DNA of 64,000 nt from Marthasterias glacialis (Eukaryota > Echinodermata > Asteroidea > Forcipulatida > Asteriidae), in contig OU452233.1 of NCBI GenBank assembly GCA_911728455.2, positions 17,693,926 to 17,757,925 of the forward strand, given 5' to 3'. The translations under genes and the position numbers were made by a program. The stretch's first letter is position 1. Each line of letters opens with the position of its first letter. The notes under the pieces are model-generated. The model was given only the letters and a program-made list of their open reading frames with translations, ran no database searches and was not told where the DNA came from. Positions 54,401-64,000 of the stretch are shown piece by piece.

Positions 54401-57400
54401 AAAAACAAATACTGACTGATTTTACTCGTGCTGTGGTTAAAACTACGACTCCCTCGGTGATCTCCGGAGTGCTATATTTTCCCTCGGCTTCACCTCAGGA
54501 AAATAGAACGCTCAGGGGATCACCTCGAGAGTCGTAGTTTTTTTAACCATAGCACTCGAAACAACAATCAAAATTTGTATATGCTATTGTTTTAAAGGCA
54601 CATGTATGTTCATTATTGTACCTTATCACATGTGGCTATTTGCCATATTTTTGACAGCCAGAGGGGGCAATACTAATTCCATTTTGAAAGTACACAAATA
54701 TTTCAAAACATTAAAAATACAATTTTCCAAGCAAATATCCTACACTGATTACTTGGTAAAAGCTGTCAATGAAAAAAACAACTCAAAGGTTGTACATTAA
54801 CTTCTTTATTAGAGGTCTATTTGCATTTGGTTTACCACACTATTTCTATGGTTTGACCCCCAATCTACCCCCAAAGGGCGCCCTCTTGCAGTCAAAAATA
54901 AGGCTTATTTGAGGCAGCCACCGCGGAACTTTGATCACTTTGGTTCCACGAGACACATTTTTCTAATGATCTTACTGTCATCCCACAAAACACATATATG
55001 TGAAACTTTAAGTATGGATGTTCTTTCTTTGTGGGGATTGCCCTGGAACTAGGCTCGATTTCATTAAGAGCTAAGATTACTCTAAAATACGAGTTACTCT
55101 TAATTGCTAAGCTCAGTGTGACGTCACAATACAAATCACTATTATAATTATGGTGGTATCTACAACTCATCTTGTAGATGAATCTTAGTGCTTTGTGAAA
55201 TCGAGCTCACTGGTTGCCTAAAAATTGCCTCATGTAAAGTGGGCCCCTTTAATTATTCTAATAATGCTGCATTGGTTTGTGTGTTTTTTTTTTGCAGGTG
55301 GGGTCGCCGCCCATCGTTAAGCCTCTTCTTCTTTATCGCTGGTGCCGCTAGTTTCTTAACTGCATTTGTGCCGGCAAAGTCTGGTTAGTTTTTTTTTTAC
55401 GTCTATTTCTTTTCATGTTTAGAATAAAAACGATATTTCGGGAAATAAAAATGTCATTATCTCGTATTTTATTACTTAATTACCTTTATTTTTCGCCCCC
55501 CCCCCCCCGATTTGCCTAAATGGAGTATGTCCCGTATCCCTATTCCCGCCCTGTCATTGTAAAGTCAGGGTCGCCTTTGAATCGGCTGTATGTTTCATCG
55601 GTTTTCTCTGAACGTGAGCGATTAAAGTCAAAGATCAAGTGCATTCACAGGTAATAGATTGGATTCCGAGCCGAATGTCATACAGGCAGGCGCGACCGAC
55701 TTTCACCACGCAAGTGCATAAGTGAATATATTTATTTACTTAGTACTTCTTTCTTATTTTGATTTATGAACTTAGTAATTACTTTATAATTTTTCCCTGA
55801 GAAGCAGACGAATCCCCTCACGACGTCACCCCTCGTTATCGAACGCGTCCGGACAAGCTTCCTATACGTCGCTGTTTACTCCGTTTCGATTGGTCGGTTA
55901 TTTCTTTTGAAAGAAGCTTTGGTTTGTTCACGCTTAAAACTGAAGAGTTGATTCCAAACACTTACATCTGTGCGGTCAGTGGTTACACTTTGAAAGTGTT
56001 AAATCCAACATTTTGAAATGTTCAATCTAGCATGCAAAACTTATTATCTAGCCATTAAATTGTTAATTCAACATTGAAAGTGCTGATAAAACAATTTCAA
56101 TTAAAAAAAAATGTTGAATTAACACTTAAATTGTTGGAGTCAACTCTTTGGCATTGGATTTGATATTTCAAACTGCTGGATTTAACATTTACAATGTTGG
56201 ATTCAAGACGTTCAAAGTGTATAGTCACTGACCGCACACAATGTAAGTGTTGGATTCAACTCTTAAGTTTTAAGCGTGTTTGTTTGTTTGTTTGTTAGTT
56301 TGTTTGTGAGTTTTTTTTTCTCTCACCCAAAACTTCCTACCTGATGTAATTAAACCGATAAACTGTTGACATTGCCACTCAGGAAACGGGACTGATTTAA
56401 CCGTACTTCTCGTAGCAGTGGCTGTAATGGTTAAGTTATTCATCGTCTGCGCCTACACCATCAATTTGATCTGTTGCACTGAGCTTCTGCCAACACCACT
56501 AAGGTATAACATTGATAACATTTCAAAAGTCAAATTGTTTTAGGTTTTTTTCATGTTTTATGAAAAGGAAGGAATACTCGAAGTTGTCTGCAGCAGTTGC
56601 CCGGAGAAACACTCGAATAATATCACAGGTGGATAGTTTTTTTAAATGTAGATGAAAATCCCTCACGAGGATGGAAGACCAACTCTTAATGGGGACATTT
56701 GGTCAGAGGTGAGATTCGAACCAGGGACCACAGAGGTGAATAATGTCAAGGCAAATCATATTGATACACATTTCCTACAGCTTTTTTTCTCAAAACCCCA
56801 ATTATAGATCAGCACAAAACGATTGTGATTACCATGCAAAGTGTATCAAATAAAGTACTATCTCTTACAATGTACAATTTGTGACTGGTTTCCTGTAAAA
56901 TTTTTGCCCAGCCCAAAAATTGTAAGCAATATATTTCCTGCTGGGATCTCTGCCTAAATAGTGCACAATTTCATACTGGAGCTCCTCAAGCCAAAAAAAA
57001 AAAAAAACAAACAACAAACAAACAAAAAAGCTTAACAATAATAAACGGAATACCAGTCACAAATGGTACTTATGACCTTAACACTGCAAAATCTGGAGGT
57101 GTTAATTTGATTCTTTCGGTATCTATATATATGACAGCACCAACGTGGTGTTAATTTTACTCACGATAAAGCAATGGGGTTAACTAACACCATGTCGGTG
57201 TTGTCACATAATTATTATAGATACCAAGAGAATACCCAGTTTTTGCAGTGAAGTTTTTGGCTGGTTATCTGATAGTTAGCGAAATCAGTATGTTGTAATT
57301 AGGTATTTTTGTGCTCAAGCAGAAACGAACACTCACGGGTAAAGACCACTCAATGCCAAACTCCTACATTATAAATGAAAATAAATTTCACACAGTCGTT

Positions 57401-58322
57401 GATTTAATGTAACTTTTTTTCTGCATATAGGAACTTTGGTTTCGGAATCGGATCTGTCTTTGGTAGTATTGGATTTATGGTCGCCCCATTCGTCTTATAT
57501 CTGGTGAGTCGAACTGTACATTTGTGACTCAGCCTGTGTAAATGAGACACTTTGAGGGAAAAATTTAAGTCCAAATTTCATCATGTAGGGCATCTTCCAA
57601 GGAATAAAAAGTCACCACACTGACCTCCACAGAGTTGACTGTTCTGGATTGGAACCGTAAACTCTGTAGAGGTCAGTGTGGTGTCGTTTTAATCCTTTGA
57701 AGATGCCCGACATGATGAAATTGTAATTTACATTTTTACCTCAAAGTGTCTCATTCACACAGGCTGAGTCACATTTATTTCAAAACGCAAAATATTCAAA
57801 GTTGAAAGGTTCTCTTCCGGAGTAGACACGAATCTAAAAATACAAACACTTCTAACAAGTGACTGGATAACTCTCATAATTAAAATGAAATGTTTCACTT
57901 TCAGTTCGTGCCGAAATTTAGTTATTTGTCATTTACTTAGTTTTCAGTAGGCAAAATATCAAGTTTGTGTCATTCTAAGCCAACTTGTCGTACTGAAATC
58001 TTAGTTACGCAGTTTTCTTAAAAGTATTTTTTGACAGAATGCGGTTTTTACATGCTCAGTAGAGTTTCGAATGAAATGTACGATTTATGAGCATTTTTTC
58101 TCTTCGAAATGCTAATGTCTAAACATTCTCCTTCGTTCCTATCCTCATCCATCCCACTAGGCTGACTTTGCAGACTACTTACCATTGAGTATTTTCGGAG
58201 GTCTTTGCGTCACGAGCTCTGTCCTTGTGTTTGCTCTCCCCGAGACCAAAGACAATCCTCTGCCGGAGACGATGGAAGAGGCCGCTAATATTGGCAGACA
58301 AGCTTCAAAATGCCAAGAATGA
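48474..58322 (+). CDS. SLC22-family transporter, gene C (9 exons, 562 aa)
   Basis: Exons: 48474-48863, 49707-49937, 52621-52817, 53048-53341, 54003-54137, 55298-55383, 56383-56503, 57431-57503, 58161-58322; 1689 bp in phase. Exons 2, 3 and 5-8 have exactly the same lengths as in gene B (231, 197, 135, 86, 121, 73), so intron positions are conserved. Start 48474 (MTSTSLLDDALHYIGKYGRY) is chosen by alignment with genes B and D; an in-frame ATG at 48417 would add 19 residues. Landmarks: TM1 with FPPLHIMGVIFSADRP, a glycosylated Cys loop (NVTN, NEST), GYLSDTFGRKK, EMFPPECRTLLG, DDSVRWLLSTGR, MTYYGASINATNLAG, WGRRPSL, NFGFGIGSVFG and LPETKDNPLPETMEEAANIG. A 12-TM plasma-membrane organic-ion carrier; substrate unknown. 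Its introns are rich in MITEs. Confidence 0.92.
49228..49377. mobile_element. MITE in gene C intron 1
   Basis: TGGGAGACTTTGGAACGCTA with GATGGCGGCAGACTCACCAG on the left is the approximate inverse of CTGGTAAGTCTGCTGCCACC with TAGTGTCCTCAAAAGTCCCC on the right. Confidence 0.65.
50290..50525 (-). mobile_element. SINE-like fragment in gene C intron 2
   Basis: Contains GGGAATCAAACCGGGGGACA (a degraded inverted B box) and upstream CGGAGGGCCTGGAGAAAAAC with CCCTCGTGACAC. It differs from the S1-S6 family. Confidence 0.4.
50987..51886. mobile_element. piggyBac-like 900-bp MITE in gene C intron 2
   Basis: Perfect 16-bp inverted ends CCCTATCAGGACCGGG and CCCGGTCCTGATAGGG are directly flanked by TTAA (50983-50986 and 51887-51890). 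Termini starting with CCC inside TTAA are the piggyBac pattern. There is no transposase frame. The interior includes a ATGGCCGCCATTTTGGCGGC palindromic cluster at about 51311-51340 resembling YY1-type sites. Confidence 0.85.
51887..52620. other. Remainder of gene C intron 2
   Basis: Non-coding. No repeat family was recognised beyond a short (CA)n tract at about 52336-52353. Confidence 0.4.
53675..53740 (-). mobile_element. SINE tail fragment in gene C intron 4
   Basis: AAGTCGCCCAGCACAAGGCA and CCACTCTAGGTGAGGGCTAC match the tail of S5 and S6. Confidence 0.45.
54425..54560. mobile_element. Hairpin MITE in gene C intron 5
   Basis: GTGCTGTGGTTAAAACTACG and GACTCCCTCGGTGATC on the left are the inverse of GATCACCTCGAGAGTCGTAG and TTTTTTTAACCATAGCAC on the right. 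Confidence 0.65.
55927..56280. mobile_element. 354-bp MITE in gene C intron 6
   Basis: CACGCTTAAAACTGAAGAGT and CTGTGCGGTCAGTG on the left match the inverse of CACTGACCGCACA and ACTCTTAAGTTTTAAGCGTG on the right. The interior contains repeated TTGAATCCAACA-type motifs in both orientations. Confidence 0.7.
57082..57250. mobile_element. 169-bp MITE in gene C intron 7
   Basis: CACTGCAAAATCTGG and CCAGTTTTTGCAGTG are inverted ends. Inner parts (GGTATCTATA and TATAGATACC; AACACCATG and its inverse) also pair. Confidence 0.65.
57524..57772. mobile_element. 249-bp hairpin MITE in gene C intron 8
   Basis: GTGACTCAGCCTGTGTAAAT and GAGACACTTTGAGG on the left, the inverse at TCAAAGTGTCTCATTCACAC and AGGCTGAGTCAC on the right; inner arms CACCACACTGACCTC and GAGGTCAGTGTGGTG pair as well. 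Confidence 0.75.
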
Positions 58323-59360
58323 GTTGAAACGGATCGGTGAAGGTTCGACCCCACCACTCCCAAAAAGAAACAAACAAAAAACAAAAACACACACAAAAAT
58401 CCCAAAATGTCTTTCAAGGATACAATTTTAACGACAGCTGTCCCTGAATCTCTATCTGGAGATCCCAATCAGCAAGAGTTTTTTTTCTAGCACACTTTGA
58501 TTTAGTAATTCTGTTACACTATGAAATGTGTAGCTGAGAAATGATTTACCTACCCAACAACTCCATCATTCGACACACTGGGAATTTGTAATTAGGCACG
58601 GGTATAATTGAAGACTTGTGGCCCGTGGCCTCATCTTTGTTTTGAACCGTTATGTTCAACAGACTTCCTGATAGCTTATGACTATTCCTTGCACTAGATG
58701 ATTCATTGGGGTGAATGACAATTTAATTTGTGGTTGGATTTTGGATAGTAAAATTATTGCCCAGGGATAACTATGACATGACTGCGGTCATATACTGTTC
58801 CCCGTGCAGAGTACGACTTGAAACTTTGCATGGTTGGAAAATAATAATGAAACTAAGTTTGAGGTGACGTATAGTGTGATACAAAATGTCTAAGCTGTGT
58901 CGGTTGTAAAAGAACCGGTGGTGTGTAACCTAACCGACGTTTCGATCAGTATGCTCTAATCGTCGTCCAGACAAATTTGATAATGATACTTCAGATTCGG
59001 CAAACCTTTGCCGACGGCCGTTCACTGATAATAAGTATTTTACAGAGGTATATGATGAAGGGACTTTAAGTCTTTCTTCTATGACAGGGCAAGCCCAAAC
59101 CATTACGTTTCTGGACAAGCATTGGAGATTTTGACTAAGTATTTTAGGCTTTTTTTCAATTAAATAAAGACACACATGTATTTTCATACTTCTATGAAAA
59201 ATAACGACAACTACATGTAGTAATGGAGTAAGCCAAAATACACGATAAGTGACAATAGGCATGATAGATATAATAAATAGAGTATGAGGCTGTGTCGATA
59301 AGCAAGAGCTTGTAGAAAAATAACCAAACAAAGATACTAACGAACAAACACACACACAAA
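58323..59360. other. 3' flank of gene C and intergenic spacer
   Basis: Holds a hammerhead-like motif on the minus strand at about 58940-58985 (see findings) and otherwise unremarkable AT-rich sequence. Confidence 0.4.
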
Positions 59361-59429
59361 AGAGTTCAAAACTGAGGCATCAAAGAGTTCAAAACTGAGG
59401 CTTCAAAGAGTTCAAAACTGAGGCTTCAA
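59361..59429. repeat. 23-bp tandem repeat, three copies
   Basis: AGAGTTCAAAACTGAGGC followed by ATCAA or TTCAA, three times in a row. Confidence 0.9.
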
Positions 59430-59473
59430 ACTGGGCAGCCTCGTCTGGTAGTCTGTGCTTAGAGGTCTGATCA

Positions 59474-59880
59474 TGTGACACCAATCCTAAAGAGCCTACA
59501 CTGCAGAGTCAAGAGTTCAGTTGAAGATCTTGCTGCTTGTTTTCCGTTGCCTGAATGCCTCAGCTCCAACATACCTCACAGACATGGTGTCCACAGTCAA
59601 AAGAACTTGTCTGAAATTTGCGTTGCTGTTCGCAGACTTCAGTCCTTCGCGTTCTAAAAGGAGCAAACACAGTTGTTGGGGGATTGTGCCTTTTCTATCG
59701 CTAGCACCTAGGATGTAGAATCATCTTCCAGAGAACATCAAGCTATCTTCCTCAGTAGCCATCTTCAAAACTTCACTTAAAACCTAGCTTATTGTATAAT
59801 ATGGCGCTGTGAGCAACGACTGTTGGATCTGGTGCCTTACAAATGTAACGATTGATTGATTGATTTAAATTCATAGGCTT
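59474..59880 (+). mobile_element. Non-LTR retrotransposon (CR1/L2-like) 3' remnant
   Basis: Frames interrupted by stops read KILLLVFRCLNASAPTYLTD, then NHLPENIKLSSSVAIFKTSL and KT. This is the standard C-terminal end of CR1/L2-type reverse-transcriptase ORFs (…FKCLNGLAPxYL…LWNSLPxxI…FKxxLKTHL). A 3' tail with (ATTG)n follows at about 59850-59866. It is dead and 5'-truncated. Confidence 0.7.
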
Positions 59881-60641
59881 TGCTTGCCATTTACTTTGGT
59901 GAATAAAAGAAAGCATTCTCCATTTGGAGAAACTTTATTGCCTGGCTTTATTTTTTAGTTCTAATTAATGATTATTTTAAAATAAGTATTTCTTGTGACA
60001 TATTCCCCCCTTTTTATTCATAGTTGTTATTTGGTTTCATGACCATTCAAAAAATGCACCCGAAAAAAAAGAGATTTGTTTTCTTTTCTTTTTTGAAATT
60101 TTATACGATATTCTTTATTAATGAATACTGCAATGCTTGGATGTTTTTTCCCGCATCAAACTTTATAGGCATTGTCAGTGCCGGTAAATTAGGTCCTACG
60201 AAATGGTCTTTTTCACGTTACATTTTTGGGGGCAATTTATGGTTTGATATTAATACAAATTAATACTTACTATTTTTGTGATTTTGTTATGAGTTATTAC
60301 ATTATCCCTTAAAATTGGTATTATCAGTTTCGATATCGCCTGGTGGCGCGCTTTCGTCGTGACGTGTTGAGGCGCCAAATGACTATGCAAATTCCTAATC
60401 ATTATATCTCTGGTATGTTTCACTGCAGCCGCCCAAATTCATCTGATGGGCATCCCTGTGCAGACTGAAACCATCTCTAGTTGTGTTGCAACCAGTAACA
60501 ATACACCTTGGTGGCAGTTTCCATTATAACATAAGCCAATAATATATCAAAAAAGATCCGTCCACAGACACTAGGCGAGTATAGAGGCTTCACTGCATAA
60601 TCATTAATTATAGCAGTAGTAGTAAGTGGAACTGCACCAAC
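59881..60641. other. Upstream region of SLC22 gene D
   Basis: AT-rich. No repeat or gene was recognised; it should contain the promoter of gene D. Confidence 0.35.
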
Positions 60642-63495
60642 ATGGCGTCTGCAAGGCTCGACGATGCCCTGTACAGCATCGGCAAGTATGGCCGTTACCA
60701 GTTAACAATGTGCCTCATCATCACCTCCGTGGGGACATTGTTCCCGGCATGGCACATGATGGGGATTATCTTCAGCGCTGACCGACCGAAGTCATACCTC
60801 TGCACGCAGGGCCTGCCATCATTAGTGGAGGCCACCACTGATAACAACAAGACTGCTGCGGTGAACGCTTCGTACGTGTTCGTAATAGCTGATGGTGATA
60901 GCACGGTCTCGCCCGTTGCAGACAAGAGGGATGCTTGCAAAGCATACGATTTCATCAACGGTACGGAGACCATTAGTCCGTGTACAGATTGGAAATACGA
61001 ACGGCTATACAATGAATCCACCATAGTGACTGATGTAAGTATACAACATTAATTATTGTTGCATATAGAATACCCCATATCTGACCGTGAATGAAGTCTC
61101 TCCCTTAACGTTTCATTGCGTTTAGGAAACAACAAGTAATGCACGGGCCCAGCAGGGGGAAAAAAATTTTTTTGGCATACCTCAATTATTCCTTCCTCCG
61201 GCCCCGTGAGTTACACCGAGTAATGTAATAAATAATATTACAGAAAATAAAATTAGTTGTTGCCAAACTGCTTACCAAACAAAAAGGACATGTTGTAGAA
61301 ATGCAAACATTCGTTAGTTGCCTCACGTTGTGTGCGAGACCATAAACAATTTGTTTGCAAAAAGAAGATTGTTACATACTCCTTTATGGTACATTTGTAT
61401 CTTTGTATAATGTGGTTGGCCAGAATTGTAATTGTTAATTTTTTTGTGAAGTGCCTTGAGCGTTAGTATAAGGGTTTGTTATAATATTAGGTGTTCGGGC
61501 AATATCACCATCATTATTATATTATTATTATTATGACATGCATGATTGGTTATGACCCATGTAGTATTAACATCATAATCATCATTATCATTAATATAAC
61601 TAGGATTAGCACTATTCACTATGCACTGTAGGCACCAGCACTATCACTGACATTATCATTATTTTTTTTTGTACATACATAGTTATGGCCCTAAGCGCCC
61701 AGAATAAACAATCACCCCCACTTGGATGCCTAACAACACTATTGGTATTGTTGAATTTCTTTGGAATCAACCTCTTTCAGCCCATGTTTATGTTACCATT
61801 GCGGGGGGACAAAGGATTATGTAACCGGCTCTAAGCCAGGCAGGCCGTCCGGTACACCTGGCATACTTTAAGACCCTTGTTTACAAAAGAGTGACCTTGT
61901 ACATTCCAGGGCAATTACTGGCAGGCAAGATACTGCATGGGACAATATGAGAAATTTTACATTTTGTATCATAATTTCCACATAAATTCAATGGCTATTA
62001 AAATGAGAGCTGAACTAGTTGTGAGATGTGCCCCTTTCCTTCATATCCAAAGTTGATGACAATCGGACAGTGCAATCTCCATAAAATGAAAGATTTAAAG
62101 TATTTTCCCATTGAGCCGTGTACAAATCCTGCCTGCAGGAAGTCCAGGTTCTGTGGCTCTTTTGTAAACATGTGATGTCGCAGGTAACATGGTCTATAGT
62201 CTGCGAACGTCTGTATCCAACTGAAAATAGACATTCACTGTTAAAACATGACTGTACTTTACTGATTCACTGTCGCATGGGATGGTCAACGTTCAGAGGC
62301 TTAGCCATACGTTCAGTAGGGTGCACAGGGAGAGGCACAACTTTTTGCCGGGAGCTAGTCTTGTCAGTGGGGGGGGGGGAACATGATTTTTTTTTATCCT
62401 TCAGTCAGACGTCATTTGGCATCCCGACCCTAAATTCTATAGCTGCGTTTGTAGAACCATGGAGGAAGGAAATACATCCAATGTCAGTAAGGGAGACTAA
62501 AGTGAAGTCACAAGAAAAGCAATTAGTGCGTGAAATTTTAATCATCAAATTTAAAGGGCCAGCAAATGTAACTTTTTTTTCTAAAACAGTCCTTGGAAAT
62601 GCACCTTTGTGCCCCATTTAACCTTCTTTTCATTTTGCCATTCTCAAGGGTAACTTGGTGACTTTTAATGCTAATGCGAGTTTCCAAATTTATAAGCAAA
62701 AGTGTGATGTCATATCATGCAGAAACCTCAATGTTGAAATATTTTATGCACAAAAAGTTGACAGAATTTAGTTTTTTTTCCCGCTGTCATCAACTCTCTT
62801 TTCTTTCGTGATGCGTTGGTGTGTCAGTTCACGGCAGAAAGCCAATGAATAAACTGTTGTCACGAATGCTTTCATCGAGAAGCAAGTTTGGGGTTCACAA
62901 TTTCATGAGTTTCAACAGAAAACCACAGTGTCTCCCTGAAATGACATCACAGCAACATCGCCCTCAATTGTCCGGAAAATATAGAAAGTTTAAAGAAGTT
63001 CAATAAAAGTTAACCACAAGGGATGTTAATTAGTTTTCATACTTTTACGGGGATCAGACAAAAACTAACACAGAAAAAAAATGTTCCCAAGAAAATTCAC
63101 TCACAGGGGCCCTTTGAAAAGTTGTGCTCACTTTTACAAACTTAAAAATTAAAGTTTTACACATCCCTAATGGTTTGACTTTATAATAAATAAAAGGAAA
63201 ACAAACTAACCATTATTGCACCTTTTCGGTGCAGCTGATGTGATCTTCTGATCTTCTTACACAGCTCGATCTTGTCTGTGATCAAACTATTCTTGCCGAA
63301 ACCGCCCAGTCGATTTTCCTATTCGGCATGCTGACTGGTTCGTTACTATTCGGGTACCTTTCGGACGTCTTCGGAAGGAAGATTGTGCTCCTCTTGGCCT
63401 GCATGGCGAACGGCGTGTTCGGTATCGCCGTTGCTTTTGTGTGGAACTACGCTGGGATAGTGTTGCTCTGGTTTTTGAATGGCATGTTTGCGCAA
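60642..63495 (+). CDS. SLC22-family transporter, gene D (5' part, exons 1-2; continues beyond the window)
   Basis: Exon 1 60642-61034 (131 codons) and exon 2 63265-63495 (77 codons, the same 231 bp as in genes B and C), phase 0 between them. Exon 1 gives MASARLDDALYSIGKYGRYQ, TM1 with FPAWHMMGIIFSADRP, and an extracellular loop with sequons (NKTA, NASY, NGTE, NEST) and Cys. Exon 2 gives TM2-4 with LDLVCDQTILAETAQS and GYLSDVFGRKIV. The exon 3 equivalent (GYNQVQF…) is not found before 64000, so the remaining seven exons should lie to the right. Tandem to gene C on the same strand; function as for the other SLC22 members, substrate unknown. Confidence 0.88.
61035..63264. other. Intron 1 of SLC22 gene D
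   Basis: Contains a solo end of the Helentron-like family (ATTAGGTGTTCGGGCAATAT at about 61485-61505) next to (ATT)n repeats, and otherwise no recognised element. Reading frames inside are short and lack codon-level or family support. Confidence 0.45.
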
Positions 63496-63795
63496 GTAAG
63501 GAAATGGATGATATTTTATTACTTTAATCTGATCGAATGCACTCTCAAAATAAATTAGTAAATACACCGTTAATGAGTCGTATGAGACATCATTTTGACC
63601 AAACATTAGTCAAAGAGATGTCTCGTACGACTAATTGATGCTGTTTTGACAATTGTTTTGTTTTGCTCTTAAAAAGCAGTAAAATTTTTAAATAGCCCGG
63701 AAAAGTTTGTAAAAGCCTACACCAAAACGCAGGTCAGCCAAAACAATGACCCTACTTTTTTCCCAAAGGGCCACGTATCCTGATTGATTTTTTCT

Positions 63796-64000
63796 GTTGT
63801 TGCTGTTGCTGTTGCTGTTGCTGTTGATGCTGCTGTTGTTGCTGCTGTTGTTGCTGCTGTTGTTGTTGTTGTTGTTGTTGTTGTTGCTGCTGTTGTTCTT
63901 GTTTTTGTTCTTGTCTTGTTCTTGTTCTTGTTCTTCGTGTTCTCGTTCTCGTTCTCGTTCTCGTTCTCGTTCTCGTTCTCGTTCTTGTTCTTGTAGTTGT
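63796..64000. repeat. (TGTTGC)n, (TTG)n and (GTTCTC)n compound microsatellite
   Basis: Imperfect GTTGCT, GTT and CTCGTT tandem repeats run to the window end, inside intron 2 of gene D. The apparent Val/Ala- and Phe/Ser-rich frame is an artefact. Confidence 0.9.

Noticed and set aside
60024..60263. 79-residue frame upstream of gene D
   Set aside because: AT-rich Phe/Lys-rich frame with no family resemblance and no start context.
62118..62621. 167-residue frame in gene D intron 1
   Set aside because: No signal, domain or splice evidence. The composition looks like random intronic sequence and the frame includes a G-run.
63784..63996. Val/Ala- then Phe/Ser-repeat frame at the window end
   Set aside because: Low-complexity microsatellite inside intron 2 of SLC22 gene D.

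Overview
This is eukaryotic nuclear DNA from an animal. Every gene is split by GT-AG introns, GC content is low, and MITEs, SINEs and simple repeats fill the spaces between exons. ApeC-domain (apextrin) secreted proteins, an expanded SLC22 family, a UGT pair and SINEs with a GTGTCCTTGAGCAAGGCACTT-type core fit a marine invertebrate deuterostome, most likely an echinoderm or relative. That placement is an inference.

Layout. (1) 1-862 (+): the last two coding exons of a gene that starts outside the window, ending in what looks like a GPI-anchor signal. (2) 1866-4979 and 10428-13712 (-): two intact five-exon UDP-glucuronosyltransferase genes, a tandem duplication; four of five exons have identical lengths. 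Between them and downstream (5.2-8.4 kb +, 14.9-17.8 kb -) lie four copies of a ~1.3-1.6 kb repeat, probably a non-autonomous Helentron/HINE-like element, with ~128-bp internal repeats carrying ETS-like palindromes. (3) 20.5-36.5 kb: two copies of a large block, each with an apextrin/ApeC gene (21493-24434 and 29719-32583, +). (4) 26.6-28.2 kb (-): a broken 3' fragment of an SLC22 transporter gene. (5) 39712-46263 (-), 48474-58322 (+) and 60642 to the window end (+): three SLC22 transporter genes, the first two head to head and the third cut by the window edge.

Gene logic. The UGTs (ER conjugating enzymes) and SLC22 carriers (plasma-membrane organic-ion transport) are both xenobiotic or metabolite handling families. 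The apextrins are secreted and in other animals bind bacterial cell-wall material. Nothing shows that they work together. The pair [apextrin + minus-strand SLC22] appears to have been duplicated as one unit, with the SLC22 member of the left unit since decayed.

Most notable observations: apextrin exon 2 in both paralogues sits between the two arms of a TTAA-flanked inverted-repeat transposon whose uninterrupted copy is at 33.6 kb; a transposon has landed on the stop codon of apextrin copy 1; arrays of a 20-bp perfect palindrome occupy the same intron of both UGT genes; and the Helentron-like elements carry periodic ETS and nuclear-receptor-like motifs next to UGT genes. All exon structures were read by eye from splice sites, reading phase and paralogue comparison; no transcript or database evidence was available.
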